DNA from: Pelodera strongyloides
Lineage: Eukaryota; Nematoda; Chromadorea; Rhabditida; Rhabditidae
DNA length: 64,000 nt
Reading direction: 5' to 3'
NCBI GenBank assembly: GCA_036852015.1
Contig: JAANDG010000061.1
Coordinates: 310,001 to 374,000, forward strand
The translations under genes and the position numbers were made by a program. Below the pieces are notes generated by a model. The model was given only the letters and a program-made list of their open reading frames with translations. It was not told where the DNA came from and searched no databases. This document shows, piece by piece, positions 22,901 to 34,705 of this stretch. Positions within the stretch are counted from its first letter, which is position 1, and every line of letters begins with the position of its first letter.

Positions 22901-24472
22901 CCAATCAGTTGCGCGTGAAAACAACACGATACAATCATTGTTTAATGATATACTATATATATTCCTACATTTGCATCAAAGAATGTCGGAATTACTTCGC
23001 GCACTGTGTTTTGGTGATACCCATGCGCAATTGATTGCGGCGAGCTTTGAAATGACGACCACACATAACGTTAGCATTAGCTCTCACAGGCGGCGCGCTT
23101 TAATATAACGGCTGGGACTACAACAACCAGCAACACTCCAAAACAGTGATATATTTTTTCTCGCATTCAAACTAAAAAAAATCATCTATATCTTAACAAG
23201 TCGAATTTCTTTTTTTGGTAATTGTGTGCCACGACCGATATATGTAAAGCAACCACATTAGTACGTTGGTGCTACGCGAATTCCATTGTATTGTAGTGGG
23301 CAGTAAAGCTAGTAAAGCTTAGAAAAAAAGTTATATGTGAGCCACTAACACCAAAATCTGGAGTTGTTCATAATTCATAATTAACTAGCGCACAACGTAC
23401 AACCGAGGAAAACCAAAAAAAAAGTAAAGGCAAAAATCGATAACCAATAAATCAATAAATAGTGATTGTAGCCTATTTCCTCCGAGCACCCGAAGCCCAA
23501 TAGCGCCGAGACTGTTTTGGGGCATCCATGGTTGCGAATCGCACAAGTGAAAATGACAAATCGCAGTCCACGTTCGTGTCACTTTACATACATGTCAGTA
23601 GCCTACCATAATCAGCGTAAAGACGTTATTTTCGCGGAGTATATGTAAAATGACATGAACATGGGGTGCGTTTTGTCATTTTCACTTGTGCGATTCGCGA
23701 ACATGGAGACCAAATTTTGATAGGAGACGGAACCATTTTGTAAAGAGCAACCATTTGATACAAAACACGTTGCTTGCGCGGTGCGCATCAGTCACGAACG
23801 AAGAACATATCTATGCACAGAAATAATGGATAATGGACTAGTTACAGGACAGGGGGGAAGTCGGGAAATTCAGGACATAAAAGGCAAACAGAGTAACCAC
23901 GGTAAAGACATAGCCTAAGCCCGCTGACGAGCTCACCGGCGAGCCACCACCGGAATTAGAATATTGCATAAATTTAGAGGGCTCATGGTTGAACCACCAC
24001 CGGAATTAGCATAGAATGTATGGGAAGCCCGGAGGTGGTACGAGGAATTTATTAGAAACGTATCACAAACAGAGAAAATTTCGCGAACCACCTCCGACTC
24101 ACCGGCGAGGTTTATGCCCTGGGTAAAGAACTTTTTGTTTAATTCTACAAAATGTACAAAAGCAGTATATTGAAAACGAAATAGCCCGCTTCGGCTCGGG
24201 ACGACTCCTGTGGGCTCTTTGCTTCAGAAAGTACATACCGGACGTATCATACGACAAGTAGATAACAATATGCGGCAACAACTTATTAAGAGACAAACTT
24301 AGCTTAGCATCATATTCTAGTTCGCGTAAGAGAATGTGAAACGAAACATATGAAATAATTTGCCTAAAACAAAGCATAATGACCATACCTGAGTGGGAGC
24401 TTTCACCAACTGCTGGCTGTTGCGTGCCACTGAGGAGACAGAGAACGATCTCTTCAGAATCTGAGACGCCAT
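19943..24472 (-). CDS. atp-3: ATP synthase subunit O (OSCP), mitochondrial
   Basis: Peripheral-stalk subunit linking F1 to Fo of mitochondrial ATP synthase. Six exons in transcript order: 24472-24389, 22732-22604, 21950-21848, 21099-21002, 20672-20610, 20095-19943, giving 209 residues, the normal size. The N-terminus MASQILKRSFSVSSVARNSQ is a typical mitochondrial presequence. HGIEGRYAAALYSAAHKQNK, MRAHRGELFVQVTTAEPL and VKPQLIGGLIVNIGDKYVDL are OSCP hallmarks. The ATG follows TTTTCAGGGT on the minus strand, so spliced-leader addition is likely. Introns are long for this genome and carry foldback elements (20151-20483, 21434-21592, 23534-23700). All frames are intact. Confidence 0.97.
20151..20483. 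mobile_element. Foldback element in the OSCP gene
   Basis: The left arm begins TTAAAGGAGGAGGCTCACGA and continues GATCTAAGTGTACGATTTC; the right arm is its inverse, ending GTGAGCCTCCTCCTTCAA. Arms are about 45 bp and no coding sequence is inside. The ends resemble the GGGTCAGGC family elsewhere in the window. Confidence 0.85.
21434..21592. mobile_element. Short dispersed element with TTTCCAAGTAT ends, copy 1
   Basis: The ends are GGGGTTTCCAAGTAT and ATACTTGGAAACACC (imperfect inverted repeats). The interior matches 25421-25572 in reverse orientation over most of its length. Part of one end also recurs near 42150-42200. Confidence 0.65.
23534..23700. mobile_element. Foldback element with GCGAATCGCACAAGTG arms
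   Basis: The left arm GCGAATCGCACAAGTGAAAA and TGACAAA is repeated inverted at the right end (TTGTCATTTTCACTTGTGCG then ATTCGCG). It sits in the first OSCP intron. Confidence 0.8.
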
Positions 24473-24735
24473 ACCCTGAAAACAAAATAATACAGAAAGA
24501 AAGTTACCTCAATCAAAATACGAGCATGATCACGCACGAGGCACGATGAATTAGTGAGTCACATAAAAACAGACATATCACAGATAATGGGAGGGGGGGG
24601 GCTATAAAATAAGCATGCAATCATTTTCCTTTAGACAAAAATATTGGTAAAGAATGAAGAAACACCTAGAAGCAAATCCCTTTTAATGCCAACAAAAGGT
24701 ATGGGCGTATTCTGTTGCTCAGGTGGACGTCAATG

Positions 24736-24737
<2 letters not shown>

Positions 24738-24774
<37 letters not shown>

Positions 24775-24778
24775 TATG
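24738..24778. repeat. (TA)n microsatellite
   Basis: TA tract with one interruption (CATA). Confidence 0.93.
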
Positions 24779-25326
24779 AATACTCTATTCAGTGTACACC
24801 GAAGTAAAGCGGAAGACAACAAAAATATAACAATAACGACAAAAAAATAACAATGAGAGTAAAAAAGCGGTTTTGGTGGAGTTTTGCAGTAGCCAGCGGC
24901 AATTAGAAGCGTTAGTGAAATGTTGCAGTGCATGTCTGGTCGATGTTTGTTTTTAGGCGTTTGGTCGATGTTATTTACTATCTATTTACAAAAAAATGGA
25001 GCCCTTAACATACCATTTATAATTACAACTAAGTGTGAGGACATTGGTCTTCCCAAAACATACACTTTTGCACTTGCATAATAATTGACTCGAAAAACAG
25101 TCATATCCAGGTGGTGGATCCTATACGTGCTCATTGTCCGAGCGGTACATTACAAAACAGGCCCAAAATAAAGTAAACATAATGCACAAACGACGTCGTA
25201 TCGCCGGCGCGGGGTGGTGGCGTGCATGCAATTTGCAAAAATTCCGCACCGCCCGTCTGGTCTGGCAAATTGCCAGTCAAAAGGTATGTTTGCTGCGTAT
25301 CAGCTCTAACACATACGTCGATACTC

Positions 25327-25372
25327 CCTCCGCATAGCGCAGTAGGTGGGTTCGAATTCTCGTATGCCTTTG
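25327..25372 (+). repeat. tRNA-like fragment
   Basis: GCATAGCGCAGTAGG resembles a D-arm and is followed closely by GGGTTCGAATTC, a B-box-like T-arm; the anticodon arm is missing. A deleted tRNA-derived copy is likely. Confidence 0.4.
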
Positions 25373-25420
25373 CAAACGTACTTTTATTTCTTTTTACCTA
25401 AATTTTTTTTTGTCATTATG

Positions 25421-25572
25421 GGGTTTGCAAGTATGCTGAAAATTTACGTGTACTTGGAACGCACGAGAATATTTTTAATTTTTTCATATTATGTATGCAG
25501 GTTTCGTTCTGAAATACGGCAGTATTGACAGAATGACACCGAATTTTTTTTGGGATATTTGCAAGCTCCATT
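25421..25572. mobile_element. Short dispersed element with TTTGCAAGTAT ends, copy 2
   Basis: Reverse-orientation relative of 21434-21592, sharing the blocks around GCTGAAAATTTAC, GCACGAGAATAT and GAAATACGGCAGTATT. Confidence 0.6.
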
Positions 25573-25637
25573 ATCATCATGACAACTTGAGGTTTTTCCA
25601 TTATTTCTGGTAAATCTGTGTAATTTTTCGAAAACCT

Positions 25638-25740
25638 TTAAAAATACATCGATGTACTGTCTGTAGTTTCGTCGTATCTATATACTTTATCACTGTATAA
25701 CGAAACTACATACAGCACAATCGACGTATTTTTGAAAAAC
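25638..25740. repeat. 100-bp imperfect palindrome
   Basis: The left arm AAAATACATCGATGTACTGT and GTAGTTTCGT is repeated inverted on the right (ACGAAACTACATACAGCAC then TCGACGTATTTTT). It may be a small foldback element. Confidence 0.7.
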
Positions 25741-26067
25741 ATGTTTTACCCTCCTGAAAGCTATACCCGACTGTTTTGCTCAAATTCCTCTCTGACTTCC
25801 TATTTTTCATCCTTATTCCTATTCTAAAATTTTTTAGTATTCACCTTTGTGAGTCAAAAATTAATGAAACAAAAGATAACATATCATGTAAATTTATGTA
25901 ACCCTGCATATTTTATTCTGTGCCTGTCCTGGTTTACTTACTGAGAATAAGGCGTTGGGCACTTTTTCTTTTTATGTGTGCAACATTACGCCATATTTCG
26001 CAACCTGTTTACATCCTGCATCGCCTATACTTTTCCTTTCAGATCAGAAAGCTCAACGTGGTGAAAA

Positions 26068-26590
26068 ATGCCTCTCGCTAGGGACCTTTTGTACCCCGAT
26101 CCGGAGGAGGAACGCAGAAGGTATTTACCGTTTGTGTTTTTTTTGTTTATGTGATCAGATCCTATCCATGATATAATTATTTTGGGTGCCACCCCCAAAT
26201 GGCAGTAGCATCCAGAAGACGTCTAATCCTTACTTGTAAAACTAGTAGGCACATTACGGTACGGCGAGCATACCAGAATACAAAATAGTAGACACATTAC
26301 GGCGATCATACAAGTGTATTATGTAATTGGCTCCGTTTGTTTTAGCAGATGTGTAATCAAATTTGCGTTACTTCCTAATTGTTTCCAGACACAAGCTGAA
26401 GCGTCTTGTGCAGCACCCCAATTCGTACTTCATGGATGTCAAGTGCCCTGGATGCTTCAGAATTACTACCGTCTTCTCACATGCTCATATTGTTGTTGTC
26501 TGTGTCGGATGTAATACCGTTCTGTGCACTCCAACTGGAGGAAAAGCTCGTCTGACTGAGGGCTGCTCTTTCAGAAAGAAGCAACATTAA
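26068..26590 (+). CDS. rps-27: 40S ribosomal protein S27
   Basis: Zinc-ribbon protein of the small ribosomal subunit. Two exons, 26068-26120 and 26389-26590, give 84 residues, exactly the family length. [20 protein letters not shown] is the conserved N-terminus. The C4 zinc finger is [11 protein letters not shown] followed by [10 protein letters not shown], and the protein ends [11 protein letters not shown]. The ATG lies 27 nt after TTTCCTTTCAG, a likely spliced-leader acceptor. The 26121-26388 intron shows nothing notable. The palindromic satellite starts about 135 bp after the stop codon. Confidence 0.98.
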
Positions 26591-27476
26591 ATTCATTGTT
26601 TATTTGTTATTCATAAATTGTTATTTTTATCTTTCATCCTCGTTATTTTCTCTCAGTGGCGTCGAATACGCGGTTTTCTTGCTTATGGCGGACATTACCT
26701 GTTTGTTATTGCTATTCTCCGTACCCCGCCAAGTTGCCTTCAGCTTAAACTGAATTTAGCATTGTGTTTTGGTCAGAAAAGCATGGTGGCAAGCTGATTT
26801 TCTTTTCGGTTAACAGTGTTTTGAACCAAACAACTGCTTTCAGCCACAGAAATCCACTGCAAGGTGTACTTCAGCTGAGCTTTCTACGGTCTTTTCTGCT
26901 AGAAAAGTTGTTGCAGGATCTATTTCTGTGTAAACTCGAAACTGAGCTTGCCACAGTGTCTTCTGCTTGAAAATTCTGTGGGAAGATGTATTTCTGCCTA
27001 AGCTGAGCTTGCCACACACAGTGTTTTCTGCTAAAAAAGTGTGGCAAGGTCTATTTCAGTCTATCTAAACTGAGCTTGTTTGCCACACTATTTTCCTCTT
27101 AGAAAACACTGGCAAGATGCATTTCAGTTTAAACTGAATTTGCCACACCGTTTTCGTCCAGAAAACCCTGTGGCAAGATGTATTTAAGTTTTCGTTTAGT
27201 AGAAAACCCCGTGGCAAGTTGTATTTCATTTTAAACTGAGTTTGCCACACGGTTTTCCTCGTAGAAAACCCTGTGGCAATATGTATTTCAGTTTGAACTT
27301 AATTTGCCACACGGTTTTCCTCTTCGAAATCCCTGTGGCAAGATGTATTTCAGTTTAAACTGAATTTGCCACACTGCTTTCGTCCAGAAAACCCTGTGGC
27401 AAGGTCTATTTCAGTTTAAACTGCATTTGCCACACGGTTTTCGTCCAGAAGACCATGTGGCAAGATGTATTTCAGT

Positions 27477-27874
27477 TTAAAGGGACAGGCCCATCAAAAT
27501 AAACCTATATTTACGATACGTTCATAATGACTATCAAGCATTTTTATTACAATATATACAAACTAAATTTCACCATTATTCGCTCTAGACAACTTTTTTT
27601 CCAATGCGCTCTGCTCAAATGTATACCATAAAACTGCAGATTTCAAAGCTATATATGCTAATTTTAATCGCATTATAATTTCACGATAAATTTGCATTGA
27701 CGACAAGGTTATTTGCGGCTCTACGGTATACATTTGAGCAGAGCGCATCGGAAAAAAGTGTTCAATGGCAAATAAATGTGAAATTTAGTTTGTGTATATT
27801 GTAATAAAAATGCTTTATAGTCACTATGGACGTATCATAAATATAGGTTTACTTTGATGGGCCTGTCCCTTTAA
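27477..27874. mobile_element. TTAA-flanked foldback element inside the satellite
   Basis: It starts TTAAAGGGACAGGCCCATC and ends with the inverse GGGCCTGTCCCTTTAA. Both arms extend well over 100 bp, almost to the centre. The flanking satellite units resume exactly within GTTTAAAC, so the element entered at the TTAA of the unit's palindrome. Confidence 0.9.
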
Positions 27875-30800
27875 ACTGCATTTGCCACACTGCTTTCGTC
27901 CAGAAAACCCTGTGGCAAGGTCTATTTCAGTTTAAACTAAATTTGCCGCACTGTTTTCGTCCAGAAAACCATGTGGCAAGGTCTATTTCAGTTTAAACTG
28001 AATTTGCCACACTGTTTTCGTCCAGAAAACCCTGTGGCAAGGTCTATTTCAGTTTAAACTGTATTTGCCACACTGTTTTCGTCCAGAAAACCCTGTGGCA
28101 AGGTCTATTTCAGTTTAAACTGCATTTGCCACACGGTTTTCGTCCAGAAAACCATGTGGCAGATGTATTTCAATTTGCCACACTGTTTCCCAGAAAACCC
28201 TGTGGAAAGGTCTATTTCAGTTTAAACTGAATTTGCCACACTGCTTTCGTCCAGAAAACCCTGTGGAAAGGTCTATTTCAGTTTAAACTGAATTTGCCAC
28301 ACTGCTTTCGTCCAGAAAACCCTGTGGAAAGGTCTATTTCAGTTTAAACTGAATTTGCCACACTGCTTTCGTCCAGCAAACCCTGTGGAAAGGTCTATTT
28401 CAGTTTAAACTGAATTTGCCACACTGCTTTCGTCCAGAAACCCTGTGGAAGGTCTATTCAGTTTAAACGAATTTGCCACACTGCTTTCGTCCAGAAACCC
28501 TGTGGAAAGGTCTATTTCATTTAAACTGAATTTGCCACATGGTTTTCAACAGAAAACATGTGGCAAGATGGATTCAGTTTAAACTGATTGCCACACGGTT
28601 TAAACCATGTGGCAAGATGTATTTCAGTTTAAACTGCATTTGCCACACGGTTTTCGTCCAGAAAACCTGTGGCAAGTTTGTCTTCAGTTTAAACTGTATT
28701 TGCCACACTGTTTTCGTCCCAGAAAACCCTGTGGCAAGGTCTATTTCAGTTTAAACTGCATTTGCCACACGGTTTTCGTCTAGAAAACCATGTGGCAAGA
28801 GTATTTCAGTTTAAACTGAATTTGCCACACTGTTTTCGCCAAAACCCTGTGGCAAGGTCTATTTCTCGTTTTAAACTGATTTGCCACACGGTTTTCGTCT
28901 AGAAAACCATGTGGCAAATGTATTTCAGTTTAACTGAATTTGCCACACTTTTTCGTCCAGAAACCCTGTGGCAAGTCTATTTCAGTTTAAACTGAATTTG
29001 CCACACGGTTTTCGTCCAGGAAACTGTGGCAGGTATTTCATTTAAACTGATTTGCCACACTGTTTTCGTCCAGAAACCCTGTGGCAAGTCTATTTCAGTT
29101 TAAACTGATTTGCCACACTGTTTTCGTCTAGAAAACCCTGTGGCAAGATCTATTTCAGTTTAAACTGATTTGCCACACGGTTTTCGTCCAGAAACCCTGT
29201 GGCAAGGTCTATTTCAGTTTAAAAACTGTATTTGCCACACTGTTTTCGTCTAGAAAACCCTGTGGCAAGATCTATTTCAGTTTAAACTGAATTTGCCACA
29301 CGGTTTTCGTCTAGAAAACCCTGTGGCAAGATCTATTTCAGTTTAAACTGAATTTGCCACACGGTTTTCGTCTAGAAAACCCTGTGGCAAGATCTATTTC
29401 AGTTTAAACTGAATTTGCCCACACGGTTTTCGTCTAGAAAACCCTGTGGCAAGATCTATTTCAGTTTAAACTGCATTTTGCCACACGGTTTTCGTCCAGA
29501 AAACCCTGTGGCAAGTTCTATTTCAGTTTAAACTGAATTTGCCCACAAAAACTGTGGAAAGGTCTATTTCAGTTTAAACTGAATTTGCCACACTGCTTTC
29601 GTCCAGCAAACCCTGTGGCAAGGTCTATTTCAGTTTAAACTGAATTTGCCACACTGCTTTCGTCCAGAAAACCCTGTGGCAAGGTCTATTTCAGTTTAAA
29701 CTGAATTTGCCACACGGTTTTCGTCCAGAAAACCATGTGGCAAGATGTATTTCAGTTTAAACTGCATTTGCCACACGGTTTTCGTCTAGAAAACCATGTG
29801 GCAAGATGTATTTCAGTTTAAACTGAATTTGCCACACTGTTTTCGTCCAGAAAACCCTGTGGAAAGGTCTATTTCAGTTTAAACTGAATTTGCCACACTG
29901 CTTTCGTCCAGCAAACCCTGTGGAAAGGTCTATTTCAGTTTAAACTGAATTTGCCACACTGCTTTCGTCCAGAAAACCCTGTGGCAAGGTCTATTTCAGT
30001 TTAAACTGCATTTGCCACACGGTTTTCGTCCAGAAAACCATGTGGCAAGATGTATTTCAGTTTAAACTGAATTTGCCACACTGCTTTCGTCCAGAAAACC
30101 CTGTGGCAAGGTCTATTTCAGTTTAAACTGAATTGCCACACGGTTTTCGTCCAGAAAACCATGTGGCAAGATGTATTTCAGTTTAAACTGAATTTGCCAC
30201 ACTGCTTTTCGTCCAGAAAACCCTGTGGCAAGGTCTATTTCAGTTTAAACTGTATTTGCCACACTGTTTTCGTCCAGAAAATCCTGTGGCAAGATGTATT
30301 TCAGTTTAAACTGCATTTGCCACACGGTTTTCGTCCAGAAAACCATGTGGCAAGATGTATTTCAGTTTAAACTGAATTTGCCACACGGTTTTCGTCCAGA
30401 AAACCCTGTGGCAAGGTCTATTTCAGTTTAAACTGAATTTGCCACACTCTTTTCGTCCAGAAAACCCTGTGGCAAGGTCTATTTCAGTTTAAACTGTATT
30501 TGCCACACTGTTTTCGTCCAGAAAACCCTGTGGCAAGATGTATTTCAGTTTAAACTGAATTTGCCACACGGTTTTCGTCCAGAAAACCCTGTGGCAAGCT
30601 GGCAAGATGTATTTCAGTTTAAACTGAATTTGCCACACTGTTTTCGTCCAGAAAACCCTGTGGCAAGTTGTATTTCAGTTTAAACTGTATTTGCCACACT
30701 GTTTTCGTCCAGAAAACCCTGTGGCAAGGTCTATTTCAGTTTAAACTGCATTTGCCACACGGTTTTCGTCCAGAAAACCCTGTGGCAAGTTGTATTTCAG

Positions 30801-31091
30801 TTTAAACTGAATTTGCCACACTGTTTTCGTCCAGAAAACCCTGTGGCAAGGTCTATTTCAGTTTAAACTGAATTTGCCACACTGTTTTCGTCCAGAAACC
30901 CTGTGGCAAGGTTTCAGTTTTAAACTGATTTGCCACACTTTTCACCAAAAACCTGTGGCAAGGTCTATTTCAGTTTAAACTGTATTTGCCACACTGTTTT
31001 CGTCCAGAAAACCCTGTGGCAAGGTCTATTTCAGTTTAAACTGATTTGCCACACGGTTTTCGTCTAGAAAACCATGTGGCAAATCAAATTT

Positions 31092-31205
31092 TTTTGTTCT
31101 GGACGAAAACAGTGTGGCAAATTCAGTTTAAACTGAAATACATTGCCAGGGTTTACGAAAGCAGTGTGCAAATTCAGTTTAAACTGAAATACATCTTGCC
31201 ACATG
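31092..31205 (-). repeat. Inverted segment of the satellite
   Basis: About 110 bp contain units in the opposite orientation (GGACGAAAACAGTGTGGCAA, then TTCAGTTTAAACTGAAATAC). The rest of the array runs the other way. Confidence 0.85.
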
Positions 31206-34200
31206 GTCTATTTCAGTTTAAACTGAATTTGCCAATGTGGCAAGGTCTATTTCAGTTTAAACTGAATTTGCCACACGGTTTTCGTCCAGAAAACCATGTG
31301 GCAAGATGTATTTCAGTTTAAACTGAATTTGCCACACTGCTTTCGTCCAGAAAACCCTGTGGCAAGGTCTATTTCAGTTTAAACTGAATTTGCCACACTG
31401 TTTTCGTCCAGAAAACCCTGTGGCAAGGTCTATTTCAGTTTAAACTGTATTTGCCACACTGTTTTCGTCCAGAAAACCCTGTGGCAAGATGTATTTCAGT
31501 TTAAACTGCATTTGCCACACGGTTTTCTTCCAGAAAACCATGTGGCAAGATGTATTTCAGTTTAAACTGAATTTGCCACACTGCTTTCGTCCAGAAAACC
31601 CTGTGGCAAGGTCTATTTCAGTTTAAACTGTAGTTTGCCACACTGTTTTCGTCCAGAAAACCCTGTGGCAAGTTGTATTTCAGTTTAACTGAATTTGCCA
31701 CACTGTTTTCGTCCAGAAACCCTGTGGCAAGGTCTATTTCAGTTTTAAACTGAATTTGCCACCTGTTTTCGCCAGAAAACCCTGTGGCAAGGTCTATTTC
31801 AGTTTAAACTGAATTTGCCACACTGTTTTCGTCCAGAAAACCCTGTGGCAAGGTCTATTTCAGTTTAAACTGTATTTGCCACACTGTTTTCGTCCAGAAA
31901 ACCCTGTGGCAAGGTCTATTTCAGTTTAAACTGATTTGCCACACGGTTTTCGTCTAGAAAACCATGTGGCAAGATGTATTTCAGTTTAAACTGAATTTGC
32001 CACACTGCTTTCGTCCAGAAAACCCTGTGGCAAGGTCTATTTCAGTTTAAACTGAATTTGCCACACGGTTTTCGTCCAGAAAACCATGTGGCAAGATGTA
32101 TTTCAGTTTAAACTGAATTTGCCACACTGCTTTCGTCCAGAAAACCCTGTGGCAAGTCTATTTCAGTTTAAACTGAATTTGCCACACTGTTTTCGTCCAG
32201 AAAACCCTGTGGCAAGGTCTATTTCAGTTTAAACTGAATTTGCCACACTGTTTTCGTCCAGAAAACCCTGTGGCAAGATGTATTTCAGTTTAAACTGCAT
32301 TTGCCACACGGTTTTCTTCCAGAAAACCATGTGGCAAGATGTATTTCAGTTTAAACTGAATTTGCCACACTGCTTTCGTCCAGAAAACCCTGTGGCAAGT
32401 CTATTTCAGTTTAAACTGAGTTTGCCACACTGTTTTCGTCCAGAAAACCCTGTGGCAAGGTCTATTTCAGTTTAAACTGTATTTGCCACACTGTTTTCGT
32501 CCAGAAAACCCTGTGGCAAGTTGTATTTCAGTTTAAACCTGAATTTGCCACACGGTTTTCGTCCAGAAAACCCTGTGGCAAGATGTATTTCAGTTTAAAC
32601 TGCATTTGCCACACGGTTTTCGTCCAGAAAACCATGTGGCAAGATGTATTTCAGTTTAAACTGCATTTGCCACACGGTTTTCGTCCAGAAAACCCTGTGG
32701 CAAGGTCTATTTCAGTTTAAACTGTATTTGCCACACTGTTTTCGTCCAGAAAACCCTGTGCAAGGTTTTTCAGTTTAACCAGCCCACGTTTTCGTCCAAA
32801 CCATGTGGCAAGATGTATTTCATTAAACTGAATTTGCCACACTGCTTTCGTCCAGAAAAAACCCTGTGGCAAGGTCTATTTCAGTTTAACTGAATTTGCC
32901 ACACGGTTTTCGTCCAGAAAACCATGTGGCAAGATGTATTTCAGTTTAAAAACTGAATTTGCCACACTGTTTTCGTCAGAAAAACCCTGTGGCCAGTTAT
33001 TTCAGTTTAAACTGTATTTGCCACACTGTTTTCGTCCAGAAACCCTGTGGCAAGGTCTATTTCAGTTTAAACTGATTTTGCCAACAGGTTTTTCGTCTAG
33101 AAAACCATGTGGCAAGTGTATTTCAGTTTAAACTGAATGCTTTCGTCCAGAAACCCTGTGGCAAGGTCTATTTCATTTAAAATGAATTTGCCAACGGTTT
33201 TCGTCGAAAACCCTGTTGTATTTCAGTTTAAACTGAATTTGCCACACTGCTTTCGTCCAGAAAACCCTGTGGCAAGGTTATTCAGTTTAAACTGAATTTG
33301 CCACACTGTTTTCGTCCAAAAACCCTTGGCAAGGTCTATTTCAGTTTAAACTGTATTTGCCACCTGTTTTCGTCCAGAAAACCCTGTTGCATTTGCCAGT
33401 GGCAAATGTTTTAAAACTGAATTTGCCACACTGCTTTCGTCAAACCCTGTTTTTTGCCACACTGTTTTCGTCCAGAAAACCCTGTGGCAAGGTCTATTTC
33501 AGTTTAAACTGTATTTGCCACACTGTTTTCGTCCAGAAACCCTGTGGCAAGTTGTTTTCGTTTAAACCTGAATTGCCACACGGTTTTCGTCCAGAAAAAC
33601 CCTGTGGCAAGATGTATTTCAGTTTAAATTGCATTTGCCACACGGTTTTCGTCCAGAAAACCATGTGGCAAGATGTATTTCAGTTTAACTGATTTGCCAC
33701 ACGGTTTTCGTCCAAAAACCCTGTGGCAAGGTCTATTTCAGTTTAAACTGTATTTGCCACACTGTTTTCGTCCATAAAACCCTGAAGGTCTATTTCAGTT
33801 TAAACTGTTTGCCACACGGTTTTCGTCAAAAACCATGTGGAAGATGTATTTCAGTTAAACTGAATTTGCCACACTGCTTTCGTCCAGAAAACCCTGTGGC
33901 AAGTCTATTTCAGTTTTGAATTTGCCAACCTGAATGTGTATTCCCACACTGCTTTTCCAGAAAACCCTGTGGCAAGATGATTTCAGTTTAAACTGAATTT
34001 GCCACACTGTTTTCCAGAAAACCTGTGGCAAGGTCTATTCAGTTTAACTGTAATTGCCACACTGTTTTCCAGAAAACCCTGTGGCAAGTTTAAACTGAAT
34101 TTGCTGGTTTTCTGTTAAAGTTTTTCTGAATTTGCCACACTGTTTTTCGTCCAGAAACCCTGTGGCAGGTCTATTTCAGTTTAAACTGCATTTGCCACAC

Positions 34201-34329
34201 GGTTTTCGTCCACAAAACCATGTGGCAAGATGTATTTCAGTTTAAACTGCATTTGCCACACGGTTTTCGTCCAGAAAACCCTGTGGCAAGTTATTTCAGT
34301 TTAAACTGTATTTGCCACACTGTTTTCGT

Positions 34330-34592
34330 CCAGAAAACCCTGTTGAATTTGCCACACTGTTTTCGTCTAGAAACCCCTGTTGAATTTGCCACACTGTTTT
34401 CGTCTAGAAAACCCTGTTGAATTTGCCTCAGTGTTTTCGTCTAGAAACCCCTGTTGAATTTGCCACACTGTTTTCGTCTAGAAAACCCTGTTGAATTTGC
34501 CACACTGCTTTCGTCTAGAAAACCCTGTTGTATTTGCCACACTGTTTTCGTCTAGAAAACCCTCTTGAATTTGCCTCACTGTTTTCGTCTAG
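34330..34592. repeat. 37-bp shortened variant of the satellite unit
   Basis: Seven consecutive copies keep only the TTTGCCACACTGTTTTCG... half plus TAGAAAACCCTGTTGAA. The half bearing CAGTTTAAACTG is missing, so the period falls from 61 to about 37 bp at the right edge. Confidence 0.88.
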
Positions 34593-34705
34593 CGGCGCGG
34601 CAAGTGCGTCACCCACCACTTGTGCTCTATGCAAATTGTAAATCTTTCGGGCCACTGAAGAAAGTTGCCTCGCAAACGCCTATGTTTTCACGATTTGCCT
34701 CGACA

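Larger units (their letters stand above)
24473..26067. other. Divergent spacer between OSCP and RPS27
   Basis: It contains a (TA)n tract (24738-24778), a tRNA-like scrap (25327-25372), a dispersed element copy (25421-25572) and a small foldback (25638-25740). No exon was recognised. The promoters of both housekeeping genes presumably lie here. Confidence 0.6.
26725..34592. repeat. Tandem satellite of a 61-bp, two-palindrome unit
   Basis: Roughly 120 head-to-tail copies. Each unit has two self-complementary halves. Half 1 runs from TTGCCACA through GTTTTCGTCCAGAAAAC to TGTGGCAA, a stem with a GTCCA-type loop. Half 2 is CTATTTCAGTTTAAACTG, centred on the perfect 12-bp palindrome CAGTTTAAACTG. 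Common variants are TGTTTTC/CGGTTTTC/TGCTTTC and GGTC/GATG before TATTTCAG. Copies are most alike in the middle (about 29600-32900), more diverged at 26725-27100, and rich in small indels at 28140-29100 and 32760-34340. A TTAA foldback interrupts it at 27477-27874. Repeated open frames (WQDVFQFKLNLPHCF type) are by-products of the unit. Confidence 0.97.

Noticed and set aside
28539..34420. Many open frames of 60-110 codons with repeated WQDVFQFKLNLPHCF-type peptides
   Set aside because: They are translations of the tandem 61-bp unit; frames break at every indel and no start or splice context supports them.
26725..34592. CRISPR array
   Set aside because: Units abut directly without unique spacers, and the genome is eukaryotic.
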